Positions 23,495 to 32,680 of a DNA stretch of 64,000 nt are shown in pieces. Under the pieces are notes generated by a model. The model made no database searches. It was not told where the DNA came from and saw only the letters and a program-made list of their open reading frames with translations. A program made the translations under genes and the position numbers. The stretch comes from FLUQ01 sp031550605 (GTDB lineage: Bacteria > Desulfobacterota > Desulfovibrionia > Desulfovibrionales > Desulfovibrionaceae): contig JAVBOK010000030.1 in the NCBI GenBank assembly GCA_031550605.1, positions 1 through 64,000 of the forward strand, read 5' to 3'. Position 1 is the stretch's first letter, and each line of letters starts with the position of its first letter.

Positions 23495-25138
23495 ATGAAA
23501 AATACGAAGTTCATTTTCATTACCGGCGGGGTGCTCTCTTCCCTGGGCAAGGGATTGGCCGCCGCCTCTCTCGGCGCGCTTTTGAAGGCGCGCGGGCTTT
23601 CCGTGACCATCCAGAAGCTGGACCCGTACATCAATGTGGACCCCGGCACCATGAATCCCCTGCAGCACGGCGAAGTGTACGTGACCGACGACGGGGCCGA
23701 GGCCGACCTGGACCTGGGCCATTACGAACGGTACCTCGGCGATCACCTCACCCAGCGCAACACCTGCACGTCCGGGAAAATCTATTACCGGGTCATCAGC
23801 AAGGAACGCCGGGGCGATTATCTGGGCGGCACGGTGCAGGTCATCCCGCATATTACCGACGAAATCAAACGGACCATACTGAGTCTTTCGGAAATGGACG
23901 TGGACGTGGCCCTGATCGAAATCGGCGGCACCGTGGGCGATATCGAAAGCCAACCTTTTCTGGAGGCCATCCGCCAGTTGCGCGGCGACCTGGGCCGTGA
24001 CCGCTGCCTGTACATCCATCTGACCCTGGTCCCCTACATCCGGGCCGCGGGGGAATACAAGACCAAGCCCACCCAGCACAGCGTCAAGGAATTGCGCAGC
24101 ATAGGCATTCAACCGGACATCATCCTCTGCCGTTGCGAAGAGCAGCTGACAGCCGACCTGAAACGCAAAATCGCCCTGTTCTGCGATGTGGAAGCGGATG
24201 CCGTGTTCACCTCGGCCGATGCGGCCAACGTATATGAGGTGCCCCTCAAGTTTTACGAGGAGGGCCTGGACCAGAAGGTCGCCATCATGTTGCGTCTGCC
24301 CGCCAAAAACGCCAAGCTGGAGCATTGGCGCAGGCTTGCGCAGACCATGGCCAACCCCAGGGGGGCGGTGACCATAGGCATCGTGGGCAAATACGTGGAA
24401 TCGAAAGAAGCGTATAAAAGCCTGCACGAAGCCCTGGTGCATGGCGGCGTTGCCAACGAAGCGACGGTGAACTTGCGTTACATCAACTCCGAGGATCTGA
24501 ACAAGAAAAACGTCCCGGAAAAACTGGCGGGAGTGGACGGCATCCTGGTGCCGGGCGGTTTCGGCATCCGGGGCATTGAGGGCAAGATCGCGGCCATCAA
24601 ATATGCCAGAGAAAACAAAATCCCCTTTTTCGGCATTTGTCTGGGCATGCAATGCGCGGTCATTGAGTTCGCCCGTGACGTGGCGGGCATTTCCGACGCC
24701 AATTCCGAAGAATTTGACGGTTTGTCCGAAAACAAGGTCATCTATCTGATGACCGAATGGTATGATCCCAGAAAACAATGCCTTGAGCAGCGCGACACCG
24801 TCAGCGACAAAGGCGGTACCATGCGCTTGGGGGCCTATCCCTGCAAACTGCTGCCCGGTTCCCTGGCCGCCGCCGTGTACGGCAGGGATCAGGCGGAAGA
24901 ACGGCATCGTCATCGCTTTGAATTCAACAACGCCTACAAGGATACGCTGGAAAAACACGGGCTGATTTTCAGCGGCATTTCACCGGACGGACAACTGGTC
25001 GAAATTGTCGAACTGGCCGACCACCCCTGGTTCCTCGGCTGTCAGTTCCATCCGGAATTCACGTCCAATCCCATGCAGCCGCATCCGCTGTTTGCCGGGT
25101 TCATCGGCGCGGCCCGTAAACGGCAGGAAGGAAAATAG
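23495..25138 (+). CDS. pyrG: CTP synthase
   Basis: Makes CTP from UTP with glutamine-derived ammonia and ATP. The 547-residue protein has the N-terminal synthetase domain beginning with the T-G-G-V-x-S-S-L-G-K-G P-loop, and the C-terminal glutaminase domain with Cys382 in G-I-C-L-G-M-Q and the late H-P-E-F motif. ATG 23495 follows AGGAAGGG; an in-frame start at 23369 lacks homology. It opens a long co-directional run: kdsA begins four bases after the stop, linking CTP supply to CMP-KDO production. Confidence 0.96.
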   Translation: MKNTKFIFITGGVLSSLGKGLAAASLGALLKARGLSVTIQKLDPYINVDPGTMNPLQHGEVYVTDDGAEADLDLGHYERYLGDHLTQRNTCTSGKIYYRVISKERRGDYLGGTVQVIPHITDEIKRTILSLSEMDVDVALIEIGGTVGDIESQPFLEAIRQLRGDLGRDRCLYIHLTLVPYIRAAGEYKTKPTQHSVKELRSIGIQPDIILCRCEEQLTADLKRKIALFCDVEADAVFTSADAANVYEVPLKFYEEGLDQKVAIMLRLPAKNAKLEHWRRLAQTMANPRGAVTIGIVGKYVESKEAYKSLHEALVHGGVANEATVNLRYINSEDLNKKNVPEKLAGVDGILVPGGFGIRGIEGKIAAIKYARENKIPFFGICLGMQCAVIEFARDVAGISDANSEEFDGLSENKVIYLMTEWYDPRKQCLEQRDTVSDKGGTMRLGAYPCKLLPGSLAAAVYGRDQAEERHRHRFEFNNAYKDTLEKHGLIFSGISPDGQLVEIVELADHPWFLGCQFHPEFTSNPMQPHPLFAGFIGAARKRQEGK

Positions 25139-25141
25139 GCC

Positions 25142-25987
25142 ATGGCCGGTACGCGGAAACAACCGCAGGGTCCGTTTTCTCCGGATACGCTGTACGGGGC
25201 TCTCCGCGAGGGGCCTTTCGTCATCGCCGGCCCCTGCGTGCTGGAAAGCTACGACCTTGCTCTGGAAACTGCCTTCGCCGTGCGTGAGGCCGCACGGGAA
25301 GCCGGGCTGTTCGTTGTCTTCAAAAGCTCTTACGACAAAGCAAACCGCACGTCCGCTTCCAGCTTTCGCGGGCCCGGCATGGCGAAAGGCCTCGCCTGGC
25401 TTGCCCGCATCCGCGAGGAAACGGGCCTGCCCGTGATCACCGATATCCATGAGCCGCCGGATGCGGGCTCTGTGGCGGAAGTGGCGGACATTCTGCAAAT
25501 ACCGGCCTTTTTGTGCCGCCAGACAGCGCTGCTTGACGCCGCCGCCCGGACCGGAAAGATCGTGAACGTGAAAAAAGGCCAGTTTCTGGCCCCCTGGGAC
25601 ATGAAGCCGGTCGTGGACAAGCTGAAAGGAGCCGGCAACCACCGAATCCTGGCCACCGAACGCGGCACCACCTTCGGGTACAACAATCTGGTGGTGGATA
25701 TGCGTGTATTCCCGGCCATGGCGGAACTGGGCGTTCCCCTGATCATGGATGCCACCCACTCCGTGCAGTTGCCCGGAGGACAGGGCGGATGTTCCGGCGG
25801 GGACCGGCGGTACGTGCCCACTTTGGCCAAGGCCGCTGCGGCGGCGGGGGCCGACGGTGTGTTTCTGGAATGCCATCCCGATCCGGACAAGGCCTTGTGC
25901 GACGGTCCCAACAGCTGGCCCGTGGCGCGGCTTTCCGAGCTTTTGCGCGAATTGGCCGCCATCTGGAGTCTGCGCGATGCCCGTTGA
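25142..25987 (+). CDS. kdsA: 3-deoxy-8-phosphooctulonate (KDO-8-P) synthase
   Basis: Condenses arabinose 5-phosphate with phosphoenolpyruvate to KDO-8-phosphate for the LPS inner core. The 281-residue TIM-barrel protein has the KdsA signatures F-K-S-S-Y-D-K-A-N-R-T-S near residue 60 and D-A-T-H-S-V-Q in the C-terminal half. The N-to-C order and length are normal. It overlaps kdsC by 11 bases. Confidence 0.94.
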   Translation: MAGTRKQPQGPFSPDTLYGALREGPFVIAGPCVLESYDLALETAFAVREAAREAGLFVVFKSSYDKANRTSASSFRGPGMAKGLAWLARIREETGLPVITDIHEPPDAGSVAEVADILQIPAFLCRQTALLDAAARTGKIVNVKKGQFLAPWDMKPVVDKLKGAGNHRILATERGTTFGYNNLVVDMRVFPAMAELGVPLIMDATHSVQLPGGQGGCSGGDRRYVPTLAKAAAAAGADGVFLECHPDPDKALCDGPNSWPVARLSELLRELAAIWSLRDAR

Positions 25988-26546
25988 TTTTTCATCCGAT
26001 TTCGCGCATGTTCCGGCGGATGTGTTTGCCGCCGCCCGGAACGTGGAACTCTTGATCTGCGACGTTGACGGCGTTCTGACCGACGGCGGGCTGTACTATG
26101 ATAGCGCGGGCACGGTAAGCAAACGGTTTCATGTGCAGGACGGCCTGGGCATTGCCGTTGCGCGGCGGTTCGGCCTTAAAACAGCCGTGATCACCGGGCA
26201 GGATTCGCCCGCTGTGGCCGCGCGCATGCGAGATCTGCGCGTGGATGATTATTTTGCCGGAGCCGTTGAAAAAACGGAAAGCTATGCTATGCTGTTGGCA
26301 AGGCACGGCCTGCTGCCGGAACAGACCGCATATCTCGGCGACGACTGGGTGGATATGCCGGTGCTGCGCCGCGTGGGGCTGCCCATGGCCGTCGCGGATG
26401 CCCAGCCGGAAGTGAAGGCCTCTGTCCGGTATGTCACGGCGGCACGCGGAGGACAGGGCGCGGTGCGCGAGGTCATCCGGCTGATTCTGCACAGTCGCGG
26501 GCTTTTGGCAGCGGCTCTTGCCCGCTGGATGGAAACGAAAGGTTAA
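25977..26546 (+). CDS. kdsC: KDO-8-phosphate phosphatase (HAD family)
   Basis: Removes phosphate from KDO-8-P to give KDO. The 189-residue single-domain HAD phosphatase has catalytic Asp29 and Asp31 in C-D-V-D-G-V-L-T-D-G and the magnesium-binding G-D-D-W-V-D at 121-126. The start ATG lies within the last codons of kdsA, so the two are coupled. Its stop TAA overlaps the lptC ATG by one base. KdsB is not in the window. Confidence 0.92.
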   Translation: MPVDFSSDFAHVPADVFAAARNVELLICDVDGVLTDGGLYYDSAGTVSKRFHVQDGLGIAVARRFGLKTAVITGQDSPAVAARMRDLRVDDYFAGAVEKTESYAMLLARHGLLPEQTAYLGDDWVDMPVLRRVGLPMAVADAQPEVKASVRYVTAARGGQGAVREVIRLILHSRGLLAAALARWMETKG

Positions 26547-27247
26547 TGAAGAAACGCTCTATCTTTTTTTCCCTGATAATCCTCCTGATCGCGGGGGGAT
26601 TCGTGTGGCACCATCTTTTCGGACTGCCGGGCTTCAAACAGGCGCAGCAAACGTTGAAGGAAACAGCGAAGAATGTGGCGCTGGGCGCGGCGAAACCGGA
26701 AGATGTGGCAGCCCTTGCCGTGAAGGCCATTGAGATGAAACAGGGCGAACACGGCATTGAACTGTGGCGCCTGAAAGCGGAGTGGGGAAACGTCAGACAG
26801 GAAGGCGGCCTTCTGGAGCTGGAAAAACCTCGCTTCACCTATTACATGCCCCCCAACAACGAAGAAATACGGATTGTTTCCGAAGTCGGCGAAGTCAATC
26901 AACACACCAAGATCATCCGCTTCATCCGGTCCGTGGTTGCAACATACGGCAACAACACTCTGAAATCGCCGCTCATGGTGTACAACGGCACTTCGAAGGC
27001 GCTGATTTTTCCGCGGGGCACCGATTTCGGAGGCCCCAACATGGACGGGACAGCGCATGACGCGGTATGGCGGTTGAATGACAGGGTGATTGACGCATCC
27101 GGCGGAGTTGATATTACCTGGATCCGTGCCGTGGATCCCCTTGTGCTTCCTCAAACGGCACGGCATAACGAAACGGGACCGCCGCTGAACGAGACCGCCC
27201 CGGCATCGCCTTCGGCTGCGCCACAAGGAGCACCGCATGCCCCATGA
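26546..27247 (+). CDS. lptC: LPS export periplasmic protein LptC
   Basis: LptC is anchored in the inner membrane and passes LPS from LptB2FG to LptA. The 233-residue protein has one N-terminal membrane helix (about 5-22) and a periplasmic beta-jellyroll (about residues 70-190, with E-L-W-R-L-K-A-E-W and alternating hydrophobic strands). The C-terminal tail, rich in Pro/Ala, is longer than usual. The start overlaps the kdsC stop, and its end overlaps lptA by 11 bases. Confidence 0.88.
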   Translation: MKKRSIFFSLIILLIAGGFVWHHLFGLPGFKQAQQTLKETAKNVALGAAKPEDVAALAVKAIEMKQGEHGIELWRLKAEWGNVRQEGGLLELEKPRFTYYMPPNNEEIRIVSEVGEVNQHTKIIRFIRSVVATYGNNTLKSPLMVYNGTSKALIFPRGTDFGGPNMDGTAHDAVWRLNDRVIDASGGVDITWIRAVDPLVLPQTARHNETGPPLNETAPASPSAAPQGAPHAP

Positions 27248-27920
27248 CCATCCGCATATTCGCGGCAGTATTTTTTTGCCCTTGTTCCGCGTTTTTTCCG
27301 CGGCCTGCTTTTTTGCCTGCGCGGTTTTCATGCCCCAGGCAGGCGGGGCGTCTGAAACACCGCAACCCGTGCCCACCAGGATAACTTCCGAGCGCATGCA
27401 GTATGATGCGGCAAACCAGCGGGTTATATTTGAAGGCAAAGTGCATGTGATCCGCCCGGATTTTCAGTTGTGGTCCGAAAAATTGACGGTGATGCTGGAA
27501 AAGGAAACCAAACAGGACAAGCACAAGCGGCAGGGCAACGGCACGGTATCGCCGGCCATGGGCATGGAAGCGGGACAGGTGGAGCGCATCATCGCCGAAC
27601 GCAACGTGCGCATGCAGCAGGAAGACAAATCTGGAACCTGCGGCAAGGCCACCTATATCGCCGCTGACGGCAAAATCATCATGGAGCAGAATCCCGTGGT
27701 GAATGACGGCCCCAACCAGATCCGGGGCCAGATCATCAACTATTACACCCGCGACAACCGCAGCGAGGTTATCGGCTCCGTTGACGTGCGCTTTGTCACC
27801 GATGACAAGGGCGAGACGCATTCCCCCCTGTCGGGAAAACCCAAGAATCCCGAAGCGAACGGCCAACCCAGAAAGGGCCTGAAAGTCGGCGGCGGCGTCA
27901 GCAATAAAGGGCGGCAATGA
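27237..27920 (+). CDS. lptA: LPS transport periplasmic bridge protein LptA
   Basis: LptA polymerises into a periplasmic beta bridge carrying LPS to LptD at the outer membrane. The 227-residue precursor has a signal peptide (cleavage near residue 38, after A-G-G-A) and the OstA-like domain with I-T-S-E-R-M-x-Y-D and repeated V-x-F-x-G-x-V strands, ending with N-Y-Y-T-R-D-N-R. A charged Lys/Gln-rich insertion lies around residues 90-105. The C-terminal tail is Gly/Pro-rich. Confidence 0.87.
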   Translation: MPHDHPHIRGSIFLPLFRVFSAACFFACAVFMPQAGGASETPQPVPTRITSERMQYDAANQRVIFEGKVHVIRPDFQLWSEKLTVMLEKETKQDKHKRQGNGTVSPAMGMEAGQVERIIAERNVRMQQEDKSGTCGKATYIAADGKIIMEQNPVVNDGPNQIRGQIINYYTRDNRSEVIGSVDVRFVTDDKGETHSPLSGKPKNPEANGQPRKGLKVGGGVSNKGRQ

Positions 27921-28639
27921 GCATTTTGCGCGGTGAGGGATTGCGAAAGCGCTACGGCGACCGCGAAGTGGTGCGCGGGGTGTCGTTGCGCACCGAACAG
28001 GGCGAGATCGTCGGGCTTCTCGGGCCCAACGGCGCGGGCAAGACCACGACATTTTACATGTTGACCGGCATTCAGAAGCCGACGGCCGGCGCAGTCTTTC
28101 TGGATGATACGGCCATTGCCGAATGGCCGCTGCACGAACGGGCCAGGGTCGGGCTTTCCTATCTGCCGCAAGAAAGTTCGGTGTTTCGCCGCCTTTCCGT
28201 CATGGACAATCTGCGCGTGATTCTGGAACATACCGGTCTTTCCAGAGCGGAGCAAAAAGAGAAAGCCGCTTCACTGCTTGAGGAATTTCATATTTCCCAT
28301 CTGGAAAGTTCTCTTGCGGCCCACCTTTCCGGGGGCGAGCGGCGGCGCCTCGAAATCGCGCGGGCGCTGATCCGCGAACCGAAATTTGTCTTGCTGGACG
28401 AGCCCTTTGCCGGCATTGACCCTCTGGCCGTGGATGATATTCAATCCCTGATCGTCGGGTTGAAAGACCGGGGGATAGGCATCCTGATTTCCGACCACAA
28501 CGTGCGGGAAACCCTGCATATCTGCGACCGCGCCTACCTGATGCACGAAGGCCAGGCCATCATCGAAGGCACCCCGGCCGCCATCGTGGCTGATCCCAAG
28601 GCCCGCAGGGTTTATCTGGGTGAAGATTTTTGCCTGTGA
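27917..28639 (+). CDS. lptB: LPS export ABC transporter ATP-binding protein LptB
   Basis: The ATPase that drives LptF/LptG. The 240-residue protein has Walker A G-P-N-G-A-G-K-T-T (36-44), signature L-S-G-G-E (137-141), Walker B ending L-L-D-E-P (Asp161, Glu162) and the switch histidine in S-D-H-N-V-R-E. The D-H-N-V-R-E-T-L motif is characteristic of LptB. The start overlaps the lptA stop (ATGA). Its partners lptF and lptG lie at the left end of the window. Confidence 0.95.
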   Translation: MSILRGEGLRKRYGDREVVRGVSLRTEQGEIVGLLGPNGAGKTTTFYMLTGIQKPTAGAVFLDDTAIAEWPLHERARVGLSYLPQESSVFRRLSVMDNLRVILEHTGLSRAEQKEKAASLLEEFHISHLESSLAAHLSGGERRRLEIARALIREPKFVLLDEPFAGIDPLAVDDIQSLIVGLKDRGIGILISDHNVRETLHICDRAYLMHEGQAIIEGTPAAIVADPKARRVYLGEDFCL

Positions 28640-28760
28640 TGCTTTCCGGTATACCCCGCGATCCCCCCTGTCCGCCTTTTCATTCCCCGGTAAATCCTCG
28701 CGCGCGCACCATGGCGGCATGATTTTCTATTTTGACGGGAACTTGCTTTCTTTTTTCGAA

Positions 28761-28779
28761 TATGGCATGATTCTCGCAT
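28761..28779 (+). promoter_or_regulatory. Possible sigma-54-like promoter ahead of rpoN
   Basis: TGGCATGATTCTCGCA has the GG (28764-28765) and GC (28776-28777) ten bases apart, with two mismatches to TGGCACG-N4-TTGCW. A weak sigma-70 reading (TTGCTT at 28743, 17-base spacer, CATGAT) overlaps it. I consider either tentative. The 185-base gap between lptB and rpoN holds no gene. Confidence 0.3.
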
Positions 28780-28824
28780 CAGAAATGCAATCATGCAATG
28801 TGATCCTTTATATGTGGTGCCCCT

Positions 28825-30252
28825 ATGGCTCTTGAACTCCGACAGCAACTCAAGCTGACCCAGCAATTGGTTATGACGCCCCAGTTGCAGCAAGCCATCA
28901 AACTGCTGCAGCTTTCCCGTATCGAACTGCTGGAAACGGTGCAGCAGGAGCTTTTGGAAAATCCCTTCCTAGAAGAAACATCCCCGGAAGAAACCGTCGC
29001 GCCCGAGGCGGAGGAGCGTCGCGCCGGCGAAGAGGAATCCGAAGCGTATACCGGTGAGGTGGCCCGCAACGCCGACTGGGAAGATTACATGGGCGAGTTC
29101 GCCAGCACCTCGCGCCAGGCCGCCGGCCGCGACGTCGAACTGCCCGAGGAGATGACCTCGTTCGAGGCCCGCTATTCTGTCAAACCATCGCTTGAAGGGC
29201 ATCTGACCTGGCAGTTGCGGCTGTCCCGGCTGACGGAAAAGCAAATGGAAATCGGCGAGGCCATCATCGGCAACCTGGCTTCTTCCGGGTACCTGCAGGC
29301 CAGCCTTGAGGATGTCGCCTCGCTGGCGGATTCCGACGCAGCCGCTGTGGAAGAAGTACTCAAGTCCGTCCAGCGTTTTGACCCTGTCGGGGTGGCGGCC
29401 AGAACGCCGCAAGAATGCCTGATGGTGCAACTGGAAGTATTGAAATACGACCGCGATCCCATTCTGGCCTCGCTTGTGCGCGATCACCTGGAAGACCTGG
29501 AGGCCAAGCGCTACAAACCCCTGATGCGCAAATTTCAACTGGCGCCGGAAGATCTGCGCGAATACCTCGACATCATCCAGTCCCTTGATCCCATGCCCGG
29601 CGCCAGTTACGGCGGGGGAGATCCGTCCTATGTTTCGCCCGACGTGTTCGTGTATTATTTTGACGGCGATTTCGTGGTCGTGCTCAACGAAGACGGGCTG
29701 CCCCAACTGCATCTTTCATCGCTGTACGATGAAAGTCTGACCGTGAAAACCGAGGCGGAAAAAGAATATTTCCAGGACAAAATGCGGGCGGCGTCGTGGC
29801 TGATCAAAAGTTTGTACCAGCGTCAGCGGACCCTGTACAAGGTGATGGAAAGTATCGTCAAATACCAACGGGCTTTTTTTGAAGAGGGCGTATCCAAGCT
29901 GCGGCCCCTGATTCTGAAAGATATCGCCGACGACATCAGTATGCACGAATCCACGGTCAGCCGGATTACCTCGAATAAATATGCGGCGACTCCGCACGGC
30001 ATCTTTGAATTAAAGTTCTTCTTTAACAGCGCGCTGTCTCTGGATGACGGTTCGGAAGTGGGTTCCGAAAGCGTAAAGGCTCTGATTAAAAAACTCATTG
30101 ATGAGGAAGATGCCAAAGATCCTCTCAGCGACGAGCGGCTGGGCGAAATTCTCAAAGATATCCTGAAGGTGAACATCGCCCGCCGAACGGTTGCGAAATA
30201 TCGCACCGCCTTAAATATTCCTTCCTCTTCCAAGCGGAGAAGTATATTCTGA
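28825..30252 (+). CDS. rpoN: RNA polymerase sigma-54 factor RpoN
   Basis: An alternative sigma factor that recognises -24/-12 promoters and needs an AAA+ activator. The 475-residue protein has region I at the N-terminus, rich in Gln and Leu (L-R-Q-Q-L-K-L-T-Q-Q-L-V-M-T-P-Q-L), an acidic region II (about 45-90), the core-binding domain, the helix-turn-helix near 365-385, and the RpoN box A-R-R-T-V-A-K-Y-R at 452-460. Gene order with lptB before and hpf, ptsN and rapZ after is the classic proteobacterial arrangement. A strong sigma-54 promoter occurs at 8098 in this window. Confidence 0.96.
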   Translation: MALELRQQLKLTQQLVMTPQLQQAIKLLQLSRIELLETVQQELLENPFLEETSPEETVAPEAEERRAGEEESEAYTGEVARNADWEDYMGEFASTSRQAAGRDVELPEEMTSFEARYSVKPSLEGHLTWQLRLSRLTEKQMEIGEAIIGNLASSGYLQASLEDVASLADSDAAAVEEVLKSVQRFDPVGVAARTPQECLMVQLEVLKYDRDPILASLVRDHLEDLEAKRYKPLMRKFQLAPEDLREYLDIIQSLDPMPGASYGGGDPSYVSPDVFVYYFDGDFVVVLNEDGLPQLHLSSLYDESLTVKTEAEKEYFQDKMRAASWLIKSLYQRQRTLYKVMESIVKYQRAFFEEGVSKLRPLILKDIADDISMHESTVSRITSNKYAATPHGIFELKFFFNSALSLDDGSEVGSESVKALIKKLIDEEDAKDPLSDERLGEILKDILKVNIARRTVAKYRTALNIPSSSKRRSIF

Positions 30253-30294
30253 ATATACGGGATCCTGAACCGTTACGGTACCACGGAGGAAACT

Positions 30295-30831
30295 ATGAAT
30301 ATTGCTTTTACTTTCAAGAACTTCGAACCTTCCGATCATCTGAAGAAGTATGCCCGGCGGCGCTTTGAAAAATTGGGCCGTTTTTTGCACAAATCGGAAA
30401 ATATTGAAATGACGGTCAATTTGTCGGTCGACAAATTCCGCCACAAGGCCGAAGTACAGTTTGCGGGTGACAATATCAATCTGAGCGCGGAAGAACAATC
30501 CGAAGATATGTACGCCACCGTGGACATGGTTCTGGACAAGCTTGAAACACAGATCAAAAAGCATGCCGAAAAAATGAAGGAAAAGCGCCGCGGCGCCCGC
30601 AGCGATGCGGAAACCTTTGTGTACAATACTGTGGTTGAAGGGCGGGAACGCACCATCATCGGCACGGATAATTTTTCTGCCAAACCGCTGCACCTGGATG
30701 AAGCCGCCCTGCAATTGGAACAGCGCGGCGACGATGTGTTCATGGTTTTTCTGAATGCGGAATCCGGCCGTATCAACGTGCTGTACCGCCGGAAAAACGG
30801 CGATTTCGGGGTTATTGACACAGGCCGGTAA
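30295..30831 (+). CDS. hpf: Ribosome hibernation promoting factor, long form
   Basis: Binds idle 30S subunits and promotes 100S dimer formation in stationary phase. At 178 residues it is the long form: an N-terminal S30AE domain (about 1-100), a charged linker rich in Lys/Arg, and a C-terminal dimerisation domain (about 120-178) with the conserved F-x-x-K-P and F-M-V-F-L-N-A-E-S-G-R-I-N-V-L-Y-R-R region. ACGGAGGAAA precedes the start. It lies between rpoN and ptsN as in many proteobacteria. Confidence 0.93.
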   Translation: MNIAFTFKNFEPSDHLKKYARRRFEKLGRFLHKSENIEMTVNLSVDKFRHKAEVQFAGDNINLSAEEQSEDMYATVDMVLDKLETQIKKHAEKMKEKRRGARSDAETFVYNTVVEGRERTIIGTDNFSAKPLHLDEAALQLEQRGDDVFMVFLNAESGRINVLYRRKNGDFGVIDTGR

Positions 30832-30833
30832 GC

Positions 30834-31283
30834 ATGCGTTTTACTGATTATCTGTGGCCGGCAGGCATCATCGCCGAACTTTCAGCCACGGAGAAACAGG
30901 CGGTTCTGGCGGAACTCGCGTCGCCCGTTCTTGCCCGCAACCCTGCGCTTGCCGGGGACGAGGTCCTCAGGGTCCTGCAGGACCGGGAAATGCTCGGATC
31001 CACCGCCGTGGGGCATGGCATTGCCATTCCCCACGGCAAACTGCGGGGACTGGACCGCATGCTGCTGACTTTCGGCAGAAGCGGCGCGGGCATTGCCTTT
31101 GACGCTCCGGACGGCGGGAACTGCCATTTGTTTTTTATGGTTCTCGCTCCGGAAAGCGCGGCGGGGCAGCATCTGGGACTGTTGGGGCTGATCGCCCGTC
31201 TTGGCAGGGACAGCGACTTTCGGGCATGCATCATGCGGGCAGCCAACCGGGCGGAACTGTGGGACATTTTTTCCGCGGTCTGA
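30834..31283 (+). CDS. ptsN: PTS fructose/nitrogen-type EIIA (PtsN, EIIA-Ntr)
   Basis: A regulatory phosphocarrier protein of 149 residues. The phosphorylation site His67 lies in G-I-A-I-P-H-G-K. There is no fused membrane or EIIB domain, so it acts as a regulator rather than a transporter, probably linking nitrogen or potassium status to metabolism. It starts three bases after hpf. The cognate EI-Ntr and NPr are not in the window. Confidence 0.9.
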   Translation: MRFTDYLWPAGIIAELSATEKQAVLAELASPVLARNPALAGDEVLRVLQDREMLGSTAVGHGIAIPHGKLRGLDRMLLTFGRSGAGIAFDAPDGGNCHLFFMVLAPESAAGQHLGLLGLIARLGRDSDFRACIMRAANRAELWDIFSAV

Positions 31284-31338
31284 CGTCGGGCATCCTGATC
31301 ATGGATTCTTTTGGCATGGGCAAGGCCTGGAGAAAATC

Positions 31339-32250
31339 ATGAAAAATTTTTCTTTGAAAAAAGAATCCGGCCCTGTTCCGGATTTTCCGGTAGTTCTTGT
31401 GACCGGGCTTTCCGGCGCGGGCAAAAGCACGGTCCTGAATGTTTTCGAGGATATGCGGTTTTTCACCATGGACGGGCTGCCTGCATCTCTGGTCCAGGGA
31501 GTGACGGAAGTTTTGAACAAGAACAGTTTGTTGCAGTTTCGCGGACTGGTCATTGGCGTCAACCTGCTGCAAACGGATTCCGACAGGCTGTGCAACGAAG
31601 CCATGATCTGCTTGCGTAAACAGGGGATCCGCCCCAGCATCCTGTTTGTGGAAGCGAAACCCGCGGTGCTGCTGCGTCGCTATGCGGAAACCCGCCGCCC
31701 CCACCCGCTGGGCAGCGAAGGTCTGGGCCTGGAACAAGCTCTGGAAGAAGAGCGCAACCGTCTGGCCCTGTTCCGGGAAAAGGCGGATCTGGTGCTGGAT
31801 ACATCCGGGTATTCCATCCATGACCTGCGCCGGGTGATCCAGAACAAGTGGCAAGCGTTGCATGCAAGCGCCCACACCACGAAGGTGCACCTCATCTCGT
31901 TCGGCTTCAAGTACGGGACCCCGTCAGAGGCGGACATGGTTTTTGACCTGCGTTTTCTGCCCAATCCGTATTTCGTGCCGGAACTGAAAGCGCTCTCCGG
32001 CCTGGACGCTCCGGTGGCCGATTATGTGCTGCGTCAGGAACCCGGCGCCGGCTTTATGGCCAGACTGCGCGATTTTCTGCTGTACCTCCTGCCACTGTAT
32101 GAAAAAGAAGGCCGGTACCGCATGACCATCGCCATCGGTTGCACCGGCGGCCGGCACCGTTCGGTGGCGATCACCTGCGCGCTGGCCGCGGAACTGGAAC
32201 GGTGTGAATTTTCTCTGTCCACGGAACACAGACACCTGGAATTACAGTGA
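31339..32250 (+). CDS. rapZ: RNase adapter protein RapZ (nucleotide-binding)
   Basis: A 303-residue RapZ/YvcJ family protein. The N-terminal kinase-like domain has the P-loop G-L-S-G-A-G-K-S-T (23-31). The C-terminal domain ends with the conserved G-C-T-G-G-R-H-R-S-V motif. In enterobacteria RapZ senses glucosamine-6-phosphate and guides RNase E to the sRNA GlmZ; whether that holds here is unknown. ATG 31339 follows TGGAGA. It lies in the ptsN-rapZ-PTS cluster. Confidence 0.92.
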   Translation: MKNFSLKKESGPVPDFPVVLVTGLSGAGKSTVLNVFEDMRFFTMDGLPASLVQGVTEVLNKNSLLQFRGLVIGVNLLQTDSDRLCNEAMICLRKQGIRPSILFVEAKPAVLLRRYAETRRPHPLGSEGLGLEQALEEERNRLALFREKADLVLDTSGYSIHDLRRVIQNKWQALHASAHTTKVHLISFGFKYGTPSEADMVFDLRFLPNPYFVPELKALSGLDAPVADYVLRQEPGAGFMARLRDFLLYLLPLYEKEGRYRMTIAIGCTGGRHRSVAITCALAAELERCEFSLSTEHRHLELQ

Positions 32251-32260
32251 GGGAGCATAT

Positions 32261-32680
32261 ATGGCGAAAGTCGGGGTCATTCTGGTAACCCATGTGGATT
32301 ATGGGGCCGGTCTGCTGCGGGCCGCTGAAAGCATACTCGGCCCGCAACTGGATTGTTCCTCCATACTGGTCGACGCGGGCCTTAACGTGGCCGAAACCGT
32401 TACCCGACTGAAAGAAGCGGTTTCACTGCTGGACCGGGGGAAGGGCGTCATCATTCTTACCGACATGTTCGGCGGTACTCCGACCAACCTCAGCCTTTCG
32501 CTGCTCGGCACGGAACAGATTGAGGTCGTGACCGGGGTCAATCTGCCCATGCTGCTGAAAGTCTTTGAAAATCGCGACGGCGACCTGCAAACCCTGGCGG
32601 AACTGGCCCTGGACGCGGGCCGCAAGGGCATTGTATCCGCCGGCGGCATTCTGCGCAGTAAAGTCAAGGCGGAGGCATGA
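32261..32680 (+). CDS. PTS mannose-family EIIA component
   Basis: A 139-residue EIIA of the mannose/sorbose family. The predicted phosphorylated His11 lies in V-I-L-V-T-H-V, and the family's D-M-F-G-G-T-P-x-N motif is present at about residue 70. ATG 32261 is preceded by GTGAGGGAG. It overlaps the EIIB gene by four bases. In related bacteria these components may serve regulation rather than sugar uptake. Confidence 0.88.
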   Translation: MAKVGVILVTHVDYGAGLLRAAESILGPQLDCSSILVDAGLNVAETVTRLKEAVSLLDRGKGVIILTDMFGGTPTNLSLSLLGTEQIEVVTGVNLPMLLKVFENRDGDLQTLAELALDAGRKGIVSAGGILRSKVKAEA

